From: Ochotona curzoniae
Taxonomy: Eukaryota > Chordata > Mammalia > Lagomorpha > Ochotonidae
Assembly (NCBI RefSeq): GCF_017591425.1
Contig: NW_024465663.1
Span: 186,001 to 250,000, forward strand
Reading direction: 5' to 3'
DNA length: 64,000 bases
The notes below the pieces were generated by a model. The model did not search any database and had not been told where the DNA came from. It saw only the letters and a list, made by a program, of their open reading frames with translations. This document shows positions 24,301 through 36,500 of this stretch, in pieces. Positions within the stretch are counted from its first letter, which is position 1. Every line of letters begins with the position of its first letter. Both the position numbers and the translations under genes were made by a program.

Positions 24301-26765
24301 TTCCAGCTACCATGGAAACCAAGTGCTCTGGCAGCACATATGTCTGAAAGAGGATGTGACACCCACAGATCTCAGTGTGTTTGTGAATGGCAACTTGCCG
24401 AAGCAGCAGGACAGGTCTTCCAGTGCAAAATGACTCCACCTGCCTCAGGAACTTCACATACCATCAGCTTTCCTACCAGATGTCCCGGAAACCGAGTTCC
24501 ATCCCATCAAGTCCAATGCCCATTGAGCCAAGGATGATGAAATTAGGCATGTTGTACACCCACCCCATAAAAAACAACCATGTAGATCCTGACTCAAGGC
24601 GCTAAGAAGTCCACATCCAGAGACAAGTTCAGCACCCAAGCCATTTCCAGCTCCCATGGAAACCAAGTGCTCTGGCAGCACATATGTCTGAAAGTGGATG
24701 TGACACCTAAGGATCTCAGTGTCTTCGTGAATGGCAACTTGCCGAAGGAGCAGCACAGCTCTTCCAGTGCCAAAACGACTCCACCTGCCTCAGGAACTTC
24801 ACATACCATCAGCTTTCTTAGAAGGTGTGCCGAGAACCCACTTGGGTCCCATCTTGTCCAATGCCCATTGAGCCCAGGATGATGAAATCAGGCATGTTGA
24901 AATCCCACTCAAAACAAACATGTAGATCCTAACTCAAAGGGCTGAGAACTCCACATTACGAAACACGTCCATTGCCAAAGCCATTTCCAGCTACCATGGA
25001 AACCAAGTGCTCTGGCAGCACATATGTCTGAAAGAGGATGTGACACCTAGGATCTCAGTGTGTTGGTGAATGGCAACTTGCCGAAGGAGCACCACAGCTC
25101 TTCCAGTGACAAAACGACTCAACCTGCCTCAGGAACTTCACATACCTTCAGCTTTCCTAGCAGATGTCCCGGAAAACCACTTGGGTCCCATCATGTCCAA
25201 TGCCCATTGAGCCCAAGATGATACAAACAGGCATGATGAACTCCCACACAAAACAACCATGTGGATCCTGAGTCAAGGCGCTGAGAACTATACATCCAGA
25301 GACAAGTTCAGCGCCCAAGCCATTTCCAGCTACCATGGAAACCAAGTGCTCTGGCAGCACATATGTCTGAAAGATAATGTGACACCTAGGGATCTCAGTG
25401 TGTGGGTGAATGGCAACTTACCGAAGGAGCAGCACAGCTCTTTCAGTGCCAAAACGACTCCACCTGCCTCAGGAACTTCACATACCATCAGCTTTCCTAC
25501 CAGATGTCCCGAGAACCCACTTGGGTCCCATATCGTCCAATGCCCATTGAGCCCAGGATGATGAAATCAGGCATGTTGAAATCCCACTCAAAACAAATAT
25601 GTAGATCCTCACTCAAGGGCTGAGAACTCCACATCCAGAGACAAGTTCAGTGCCCAAGCCATTTCCAACTACCATGGAAACCAAGTGCTCTGGCAGCACA
25701 TATGTCTGAAAGTGGATGTGACACCTAGGCATCTCAGTGTGTTGGTGAATGGCAACTTGCCGAAGGAGCAGCACAGCTCTTCCAGTGCCAAAACGACTCC
25801 ACCTGCCTCAGGAACTTCACATACCATCAGCTTTCCTACCAGATGTCCCGGAAACCGAGCATTGTCCCATCTTGTCCAATGCCCATTGAGCACAGAATGA
25901 TGAAATCAGGAATGATGAACACGCACACAAAGCAACCATGTAGATCCTGTCTCAAGGCGCTAAGAAGTCCACATCCAGAGACAAGTTCCATTCCCAAGCC
26001 ATTTCCAGCTACCATGGAAACCAAGTGCTCTGGCAGCACATATGTCTGAAAGAGGATGTGACACCTAGGGATCTCAGTGTGTTGGTGAATGGCAACTTGC
26101 CGAAGGAGCAGCACAGCTCTTCCAGTGCAAAATGACTCAACTTGCCTCAGGAACTTCACATACCATCAGCTTTCCTACCAGATGTGCCGAGAACCCACTT
26201 GGGTCCCATCTCGTCCAATGCCCATTGAGACCAGGATGATGAAATTAGCCATGTTGAAAATCCACACAAAACAACCATGTAGATCCTGACTCTAGGCGCT
26301 AACAAGTCCACATCCAGAGACAAGTTCAGTTCCCAAGCCATTTCCAGCTACCATGGAAACCAAGTGCTCTGGCAGCTCATATGTCTGAAAGAGGATGTGA
26401 CACCTAGGGATCTCAGTGTGTTGGTGAATGGCAAATTGCTGAAGGAGCAGCACAGCTCTTCCAGTGCCAAAACGACTCCACCTGCCTCAGGAACTTCACA
26501 TACCATCAGCTTTCCTAGCAGATGACCCGAGAACCCACTTGGGTCCCATCTTGTCCAATGCCCATTGAGCCCAGGATGATGAAATCAGGCATGTTGAAAT
26601 CCTACTCAAAACAAACATGTAGATCCTCACTCAAGGGGCTGAGAACTCCACATCCAGAGACACGTCCATTGCCAAAGCCATTTACAGCTACCATGGAAAC
26701 CAAGTGCTCTGGCAGCACATATGTCTGAAAGTGGATGTGACACCGAGGATCTCAGTGTGTTGGTG
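21330..26765 (+). repeat. Block III higher-order unit, copy 1 (16 monomers, 5,438 bp)
   Basis: Position after position recurs 5,439-5,437 bp downstream. Distinctive markers include CATTGTGACCACGATG, ACCATGAAGATCC, GCAGCTCATATG, GACACGTCCATTGCC, CTTACACCACTTATG, AAACAAATTGTGG, CTCAGTTGCTGG, CACATTTAGAGAC, CACATTACGAAACACG and GAACTATACATCC. An internal 12-monomer (4,077 bp) similarity, at about 22,445 and 26,522 (AGATGACCCGAGAACCC), shows that an older register lies inside it. Confidence 0.88.
24951..24980 (+). repeat. Highly changed conserved box
   Basis: The usual CACATCCAGAGACAAGTTCAG is here CACATTACGAAACACG followed by TCCATTGCC, on an AACTCAAAGGGCTG background. A milder relative, GAGACACGTCCATTGCC, occurs near 22,578, 26,660, 28,018 and 32,095. 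The same extreme form is found at 30,389-30,418 in the second 5,438 bp unit. It alters the box that varies least elsewhere. Confidence 0.7.
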
Positions 26766-29700
26766 AATGGCAACTTGCCAAAGCAGCAGCACAGGTCTTC
26801 CAGTGCAAAATGACTCAACATGCCTCAGGAACTTCACATACCATCAGCTTTCATACCAGATGTCCCAGAAACCGAGTTCTGTCCCATCTCGTTCAATGCC
26901 CATTGTGACCACGATGATGAAATCAGGCATGTTGAACATCCACACAAAACAACCATGTGGATCCTCACTCAAGGCGCTAAGAAGTCCACATCCAGAGACA
27001 AGTTCAGCACCCAAGCCATTTCCAGCTCCCATGGAAACCAAGTGCTCTGGCAGCACATATGTCTGAAAGAGGATGTGACACCTAGGGATCTCAGTGTGTT
27101 GGTGAATGACAACTTGCCGAAGGAGCAGCACAGCTCTTCCAGTGCAAAATGACTCAACTTGCCTCAGGAACTTCACATACCATCAGCTTTCCTACCAGAT
27201 GTGCCGAGAACCCACTTGGGTCCCATCTCGTCCAATGCCCATTGAGACCAGGATGATGGAATTAGCCATGTTGAAAACCCACACAAAACAACCATGAAGA
27301 TCCTGACTCAAGGCGCTAACAAGTCCACATCCAGAGACAAGTTCAGTTCCCAAGCCATTTCCAGCTACCATGGAAACCAAGTGCTCTGGCAGCTCATATG
27401 TCTGAAAGAGGATGTGACACCTAGGGATCTCAGTGTGTTGGTGAATGGCAAATTGCTGAAGGAGCAGCACAGCTATTCCAGTGCCAAAACGACTCCACCT
27501 GCCTCAGGAACTTCACATACCATCAGCTTTCCTAGCAGATGTTCCGGAAACCGACTTCTGTCCCATCTTGTCCAATGCCCATTGAGCCCAGCATGATGAT
27601 ATCAGGCATGTTGAATACCCACCCCACACAAAACAACCATAGATCCTGACTCAAGGCACTAAGAAGTCCACATCCAGAGACAAGTTCAGCGCCCAAGCCA
27701 TTTCCACCTACCATGGAAACCAAGTGCTCTGGCAGCACATATGTCTGAAAGTGGATGTGACACCCAGAGATCTCAGTGTGTTGGTGAATGGCAACTTGCC
27801 GAAGGAGCAGCACAGCTCTTCCAGTGCCAAAACGACTCCACCTGCCTCAGGAACTTCACATACCATCAGCTTTCATACCAGATGACCCGAGAACCCACTT
27901 GGGTCCCATCTTGTCCAATGCCCATTGAGCCCAGGATGATGAAATCAGGCATGTTGAAATCCTACTCAAAACAAACATGTAGATCCTCACTCAAGGGGCT
28001 GAGAACTCCACATCCAGAGACACGTCCATTGCCAAAGCCATTTCCAGCTACCATGGAAACCAAGTGCTCTGGCAGCACATATGTCTGAAAGTGGATGTGA
28101 CACCGAGGATCTCAGTGTGTTGGTGAATGGCAACTTGCCGAAGGGGCAGCACAGCTCTTCCAGTGCCAAAACGACTCCACCTGCCTCAGGAACTTCACAT
28201 ACCATCAGCTTTAATAGCAGATGTCCCGGAAACCGATTTCTGTCCCATCATGTCCAATGCCCATTGAGCCAAACATGATACAAACAGGCATGATGAACAC
28301 CCACACAAAACAACCATGTGGATCCTGACTCAAGGCGCTAAGCAGTCCACATCCACAGACAAGTTCAGCGCCCAAGCCATTTCCAGCTACCATGGAAACC
28401 AAGTGCTCTTACACCACATATGTCTGAAAGAATATGTGACACCTAGGGATCTCAGTGTGCTGGTGAATGGCAACTTGCCGAAGGAGCAGCACAGCTCTTC
28501 CAGTGCCAAAACGACTCCACCTGCCTCAGGAACTTCACATACCATCAGCTTTCCTAGCACATGTCCCGGGAACCCACTTGGGTCCCATCTCGTCTAATGC
28601 CCATTGAGCCCAGGATGATGAAATCAGGCATGTTGAACACCCGCTCAAAACAAATTGTGGATCCTCACTCAAGACGCTAAGAAGTCCACATCCAGAGACA
28701 AGTTCAGTGTCAAAGCCATTTCCAGCTACCATGGAAACCAAGTGCTCTGGCAGCACATATGTCTGAAAGGGGATGTGACACCTAGGGATCTCAGTGTGTT
28801 GGTGAATGGCAATTTGCCGAAGGAGCAGCACAGCTCTTCCAGTGCCAAAACGACTCCACCTGCCTCAGGAACTTCACATACCATCAGCTTTCCTACCAGA
28901 TGTCCCGTAAACCGAGTTCTGTCCCATCTTGTCCAATGCCCATTGAGCCCAGGATGATGATATCAGGCATGAGGAACACGCACACAAAGCAACCATGTAG
29001 ATCCTGTCTCAAGGCGCTAAGAAGTCCACATCCAGAGACAAGTTCAGCGCCCAAGCCATTTCCACCTACCATGGAAACCAAGTGCTCGGGCAGAACATAT
29101 GTCTGAAAGTGGATGTGACACCTAGGGATCTCAGTTGCTGGTGAATGGCAACTTGCCGATGGAGCAGCACAGCTCTTCCAGTGCCAAAACGACTCCACCT
29201 GCCTCAGGAACTTCACATACCATCAGCTTTCCTAGCAGATGTCCCGGAAACCCAGTTGGGTCCCATCTTGTCCAATGCCCATTGAGCCCAGGATGATGAT
29301 ATCAGGCATGTTGAACACACACACAAAACAACCATGTGGATCCTGACTCTAGGCGCTAAGAAGTCCACATTTAGAGACAAGTTCAGCGCCCAAGCCATTT
29401 CCAGCTACCATGGAAACCAAATGCTCTGGCAGCACATATGTCTGAAAGAAGATGTGAGAACCTAGGGATCTCAGTGTGTTGGTGAATGGCAACTTGCCGA
29501 AGGAGCAGCACAGCTCTTCCAGTGCCAAAACGACTCCACCTGCTCAGGAACTTCACATACCATCAGCTTTCCTACCAGATGTCCCGGAAACACAGTTGAG
29601 TCCCATCTCGTCCAATGCCCGTTGAGCCCAGGATGATGAAATTAGCCATGTTGAACAGCCACACAAAACAGCCATGTGGATCCTCACTCAAGGCGCTGAG

Positions 29701-32200
29701 AACTCCACATCCAGAGACAAATTCAGTGCCCAAGCCATTTCCAGCTACCATGGAAACCAAGTGCTCTGGCAGCACATATGTCTGAAAGAGGATGTGACAC
29801 CCACAGATCTCAGTGTGTTTGTGAATGGCAACTTGCCGAAGCAGCAGGACAGGTCTTCCAGTGCAAAATGACTCCACCTGCCTCAGGAACTTCACATACC
29901 ATCAGCTTTCCTACCAGATGTCCCGGAAACCGAGTTCCATCCCATCAAGTCCAATGCCCATTGAGCCAAGGATGATGAAATTAGGCATGTTGTACACCCA
30001 CCCCATAAAAAACAACCATGTAGATCCTGACTCAAGGCGCTAAGAAGTCCACATCCAGAGACAAGTTCAGCACCCAAGCCATTTCCAGCTCCCATGGAAA
30101 CCAAGTGCTCTGGCAGCACATATGTCTGAAAGTGGATGTGACACCTAAGGATCTCAGTGTCTTCGTGAATGGCAACTTGCCGAAGGAGCAGCACAGCTCT
30201 TCCAGTGCCAAAACGACTCCACCTGCCTCAGGAACTTCACATACCATCAGCTTTCTTAGAAGGTGTGCCGAGAACCCACTTGGGTCCCATCTTGTCCAAT
30301 GCCCATTGAGCCCAGGATGATGAAATCAGGCATGTTGAAATCCCACTCAAAACAAACATGTAGATCCTAACTCAAAGGGCTGAGAACTCCACATTACGAA
30401 ACACGTCCATTGCCAAAGCCATTTCCAGCTACCATGGAAACCAAGTGCTCTGGCAGCACATATGTCTGAAAGAGGATGTGACACCTAGGATCTCAGTGTG
30501 TTGGTGAATGGCAACTTGCCGAAGGAGCACCACAGCTCTTCCAGTGACAAAACGACTCAACCTGCCTCAGGAACTTCACATACCTTCAGCTTTCCTAGCA
30601 GATGTCCCGGAAAACCACTTGGGTCCCATCATGTCCAATGCCCATTGAGCCCAAGATGATACAAACAGGCATGATGAACTCCCACACAAAACAACCATGT
30701 GGATCCTGAGTCAAGGCGCTGAGAACTATACATCCAGAGACAAGTTCAGCGCCCAAGCCATTTCCAGCTACCATGGAAACCAAGTGCTCTGGCAGCACAT
30801 ATGTCTGAAAGATAATGTGACACCTAGGGATCTCAGTGTGTGGGTGAATGGCAACTTACCGAAGGAGCAGCACAGCTCTTTCAGTGCCAAAACGACTCCA
30901 CCTGCCTCAGGAACTTCACATACCATCAGCTTTCCTACCAGATGTCCCGAGAACCCACTTGGGTCCCATATCGTCCAATGCCCATTGAGCCCAGGATGAT
31001 GAAATCAGGCATGTTGAAATCCCACTCAAAACAAATATGTAGATCCTCACTCAAGGGCTGAGAACTCCACATCCAGAGACAAGTTCAGTGCCCAAGCCAT
31101 TTCCAACTACCATGGAAACCAAGTGCTCTGGCAGCACATATGTCTGAAAGTGGATGTGACACCTAGGCATCTCAGTGTGTTGGTGAATGGCAACTTGCCG
31201 AAGGAGCAGCACAGCTCTTCCAGTGCCAAAACGACTCCACCTGCCTCAGGAACTTCACATACCATCAGCTTTCCTACCAGATGTCCCGGAAACCGAGCAT
31301 TGTCCCATCTTGTCCAATGCCCATTGAGCACAGAATGATGAAATCAGGAATGATGAACACGCACACAAAGCAACCATGTAGATCCTGTCTCAAGGCGCTA
31401 AGAAGTCCACATCCAGAGACAAGTTCCATTCCCAAGCCATTTCCAGCTACCATGGAAACCAAGTGCTCTGGCAGCACATATGTCTGAAAGAGGATGTGAC
31501 ACCTAGGGATCTCAGTGTGTTGGTGAATGGCAACTTGCCGAAGGAGCAGCACAGCTCTTCCAGTGCAAAATGACTCAACTTGCCTCAGGAACTTCACATA
31601 CCATCAGCTTTCCTACCAGATGTGCCGAGAACCCACTTGGGTCCCATCTCGTCCAATGCCCATTGAGACCAGGATGATGAAATTAGCCATGTTGAAAATC
31701 CACACAAAACAACCATGTAGATCCTGACTCTAGGCGCTAACAAGTCCACATCCAGAGACAAGTTCAGTTCCCAAGCCATTTCCAGCTACCATGGAAACCA
31801 AGTGCTCTGGCAGCTCATATGTCTGAAAGAGGATGTGACACCTAGGATCTCAGTGTGTTGGTGAATGGCAAATTGCTGAAGGAGCAGCACAGCTCTTCCA
31901 GTGCCAAAACGACTCCACCTGCCTCAGGAACTTCACATACCATCAGCTTTCCTAGCAGATGACCCGAGAACCCACTTGGGTCCCATCTTGTCCAATGCCC
32001 ATTGAGCCCAGGATGATGAAATCAGGCATGTTGAAATCCTACTCAAAACAAACATGTAGATCCTCACTCAAGGGGCTGAGAACTCCACATCCAGAGACAC
32101 GTCCATTGCCAAAGCCATTTACAGCTACCATGGAAACCAAGTGCTCTGGCAGCACATATGTCTGAAAGTGGATGTGACACCGAGGATCTCAGTGTGTTGG
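26766..32200 (+). repeat. Block III higher-order unit, copy 2 (16 monomers, 5,438 bp)
   Basis: Nearly identical to copy 1. By eye I find only a handful of differences: ACACCGAGG for ACACCTAGGG near 28,100; CTTTAATAGC for CTTTCCTAGC near 28,209; CACCACATATG for CACCACTTATG near 28,415; and a 1 bp deletion (CCTAGGATC for CCTAGGGATC) near 31,842. At its right end it does not restart the 16-mer but continues with the monomer type that follows at about 22,660 and 28,100. Confidence 0.88.
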
Positions 32201-33535
32201 TGAATGGCAACTTGCCGAAGGGGCAGCACAGCTCTTCCAGTGCCAAAACGACTCCACCTGCCTCAGGAACTTCACATACCATCAGCTTTCCTAGCAGATG
32301 TCCCGGAAACCGAGTTCTGTCCCATCATGTCCAGTGGCCATTGAGCCAAACATGATACAAACAGGCATGATGAACACCCAAACAAAACAACCATGTGGAT
32401 CCTGACTCAAGGCGCTAAGCAGTCCACATCCACAGACAAGTTCAGCGCCCAAGCCATTTCCAGCTACCATGGAAACCAAGTGCTCTGGCAGCACATATGT
32501 CTGAAAGAGGATGTGACACCTAGGGATCTCAGTTGCTGGTGAATGGCAACTTGCCGAAGGAGCAGCACAGCTCTTCCAGTGCCAAAACGACTCCACCTGC
32601 CTCAGGAACTTCACATACCATCAGCTTTCCTACCAGATGTCCCGGAAACCGAGTTCTGTCCCATCTTGTCCAATGCCCATTGAGCTCAGGATGATGAAAT
32701 CAGGCATGAGGAACACGCACACAAAGCAACCATGTAGATCCTGTCTCAAGGCACTAAGAAGTCCACATCCAGAGACAAGTTCAGCGCCCAAGCCATTTCC
32801 AGCTACCATGGAAACCAAGTGCTCGGGCAGAACATATGTCTGAAAGTGGATGTAACACCTAGGGATCTCAGTTTGTTGGTGAATGGCAACTTGCCGAAGG
32901 AGCAGCACAGCTCTTCCAGTGCCAAAACGACTCCACCTGCCTCAGGAACTTCACATACCATCAGCTTTCCTAGCAGAAGTCCCAGAAACGGAGTTGGGTC
33001 TCATCTTGTCCAATGCCCATTGAGCCCAGGATGATGATATCAGGCATGTTGAACACCCACACAAAACAACCATGTGGATCCTGACTCTAGGCGCTAAGAA
33101 GTCCACATTTAGAGACAAGTTCAGCGCCCAAGCCATTTCCAGCTACCATGGAAACCAAATGCTCTGGCAGCACATATGTCTGAAAGAAGATGTGAGAACC
33201 TAGGGATCTCAGTGTGTTGGTGAATGGCAACTTGCCGAAGGAGGAGCACAGGTCTTCCAGTGCAAAAACGACTCCACCTGCTCAGGAACTTCACATACCA
33301 TCAGTTTCCTTGCAGATGTCCCGGAAACACAGTTGAGTCCCATCTCGTCCAATGCCCGTTGAGCCCAGGATGATGAAATTAGCCATGTTGAACAGCCACA
33401 CAAAACAGCCATGTGGATCCTCACTCAAGGCGCTGAGAACTCCACATCCAGAGACAAATTCAGCGCCCAAGCCATTTCCAGCTACCATGGAAACCAAATG
33501 TTCTGGCAGCACATATGTATGAAAGTGGATGTGAC
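32200..33535 (+). repeat. Block III partial third copy, one monomer missing
   Basis: The first monomer matches 28,110 onward at a shift of 4,077 bp. From about 32,630 the shift is 3,737-3,738 bp against 28,893 onward. The 340 bp change equals loss of the monomer carrying AGCACATGTCCCGGGAACC (near 28,556). Later markers CACATTTAGAGAC, GAAAGAAGATGTGAG and GGAAACACAGTTGAG are all present, with a shortened CATCAGTTTCCTTGCAG near 33,300. Similarity to the unit fades after about 33,535. Confidence 0.75.
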
Positions 33536-36500
33536 ACCTAGGATCTCAGTGTGTTGGTGAATGGCAACTTGCCGAAGGAGCAGCACAGCTCTTCCAGTGT
33601 CAAAACCTCTCCACCTGCCTCAGGAACTTCACATAATATCAGCTTTCCTAGCAGATGTCCCGGAAACAGAGTTCTGTCCCATCTTGTCAAATGCCCATTG
33701 AGCCCAGGATGATGAAATCAGGCATGATGAACACGCACACAAAAAACCATGAAGATCCTAACTCAAGGCACTAAGAAGTCCACATCCACAGACAAGTTCA
33801 GCGCCCAAGCCATTTCCAGCTACCATGGAATCCAAGTGCTCTGGGCAGCACATATGTCTGAAAGAGGATGTGACACCTAGGCATCTCAGTGAGTTGGTGA
33901 ATGGCAACTTGCCGAAGCAGCAGCAGAGCTCTTCCAGTGCCAAAACAACTCCACCTGCCTCAGGAACTTCACATACCATCAGCTTTCCTAGCAGATGTCC
34001 CGGAAAACCCACTTGGGTCCCATCTATTTCAATGCCCATTGAGCCCAGGATGATGAAATCAGGCATGTAGAACACCCACCCCACACAAAACAACCATGTA
34101 GATCCTGATACAAGGCGTTAAGAAGTCCACATCCAGAGACAAGTTCAGCGCCCAAGCCATTTGCAGCTACCATGGAATCCAAGTGCTCTGGCAGCACATA
34201 TGTCTGAAAGTGAATGTGACACATAGGGATCTCAGTGTGTTGGTGAATGGCAACTTGCCCAAGGAGCAGCACAGCTCTTCCAGTGCCAAAACGACTCCAC
34301 CTGCCTCAGGAACTTCACATACCATCAGCTTTCCTAGCAGATGTCCCGGAAACCGACTTGGGTCCCATCTCTTTCAATGCGCATTGAGCCCAGGATGATG
34401 AAATTAGCCATGTTGAACAGCCACACAAAACAGCCATGTGGATCCTCACTCAAGACGCTAAGAAGTCCACATCCGGAGACAAATTCAGCACCCAAGCCAT
34501 TTTCCCCTACCATGGAAACCAAGTGCTCTGGAAGCACATATGTCTGATAGAGAATGTGACACCTAGGGATCTCAGTGTGTTGGTGAATGGCAACTTGCCG
34601 AAGGAGCAGCACAGCTCTTCCCGTGCAAAACGACTCCACCTGCCTCAGGAACTTCACATACCATCAGCTTTCCTAGCAGATGTCCCGAGAACCCAGTTGG
34701 GTGATATCTCGTCCAATGCCCATTGAGCCCAGGATGATGAAATTAGGCATGTTGAACACCCAACCCACACAAAACAACCATGTAGATCCTGACTCAAGGC
34801 ACTAAGAAGTCCACATTTAGAGACAAGTTCAGCGCCCAAGCCATTTCCAGCTACCATGGAAACCAAGTGCTCTGGCAGCACATATGTCTGAAAGTGGATG
34901 TGACACATAGGATCTCAGTGTGTTGGTGAATGACAACTTGCCGAAGCAGCAGGACAGGTCTTCCAGTGCAAAACTACTCCACCTGCCTCAGGAACTTCAC
35001 ATACCATCAGCTTTCCTAGCAGATGTCCCGGAAACCGAGTTGGGTCCCATCTCGTCCAATGCCCCTTGAGCCCAGGATGATGAAATCAGGCATGATGAAC
35101 ACGCACACAAACAACCATGTAGATCCTAACTCAATGCACTAAGAAGTCCACATCCAGAGACAAGTTCAGCGCCCAAGCCATTTCCAGCTACCATGGAAAC
35201 CAAGTGCTCTGGCAGCACATTTGTCTGAAAGTGGATGTGACACCTAGGCATCTCAGTGTGTTGGTGAATGGCAACTTGCCGAAGGAGCAGCACAGCTCTT
35301 CCAGTGTCAAAACGACTCCACCTGCCTCAGGAACTTCACATACCATCAGCTTTCCTAGCAGATGTCCCGCAAACCGAGTTGGGTCCCATCTCATCCAATG
35401 CCCATTGAGCCCAGGATGATGAAATCAGGCATGTTGAACACCCACTCAAAACAAACATGTAGATCCTGACTCAAGTCGCTAAGAAGTCCACATCCAGAGA
35501 CAAGTTCAGCGCCTAAGCCATTTCCAGCTACCATGGAAACCAAGTGCTCTGGCAGCACATATGTCTGAAAGAGGATGTGAGACCCAGGGATCTCAGTGTG
35601 TTGGTGATTGGCAACTTGCCGAAGGAGCAGCACAGCTCTTCCGGTGTCAAAATGACTCCACCTGCCTCAGGAACTTCACATACCATCAGCTTTCCTAGCA
35701 GATGTCCCGGAAACCGAGTTGGGTCCCATCTTGTCCAATGCCCATTGAGCCCAGAATGATGAAACCAGGCATGTTGAACACTGACCCCACACAAAACAAC
35801 CATGTACATCCTCACGAAAGGCGCTAAGAAGTCCACATCCAGAGACAAGTTCAGCGCCCAAGCCATTTCCAGCTACCATGGAGACAAAGTGCTCTGGCAG
35901 CACATATGTCTGAAAGAGGATGTGACACCTAGGGATCTCAGTGTGTTGGTGAATGGCAACTTGCCGAAGGAGCAGCACAGCTCTTCCAGTGCCAAAACGA
36001 CTCCACCTGCCTCAGGAACTTCACATACCATCAGCTTTCCTAGCAGATGTCCCGGAAACCGACTTGGGTCCCATCTTGTCCAATGCCCATTGAGCCCAGG
36101 ACGATGGAACAAGGTATGATGAACACCCACACAAAACAACCATGTAGATCCTGACTCAAGGCACTAAGATGTCCACATCCAGAGACAAGTTCAGCGCCCA
36201 AGCCATTTCCAGCTCCCATGGAAACCAAGTGCTCTAGCAGCACATATGTCTGAAAGAGGATGTGACACCCACAGATCTCAGTGTGTTTGTGAATGGCAAC
36301 TTGCCGAAGCAGCAGGACAAGTCTTCCAGTGCAAAACTACTCCACCTGCCTCAGAAACTTCACATACCATCAGCTTTCCTAGCAGATGTCCCGGAAACCG
36401 ACTTGGGTCCCATCTCGTCCAATGCCCCTTGAGCCAGGGTGATGAAATCAGGCATGATGAACACGCACACAAACAACCATGTAGATCCTAACTCAAGGCA

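Noticed and set aside
26766..32200. Treating the second 5,438 bp unit as an assembly error and discarding it.
   Set aside because: Several private differences, including two short deletions, separate the copies, which a simple assembly duplication would not create. I keep it as real but flag long-read confirmation.
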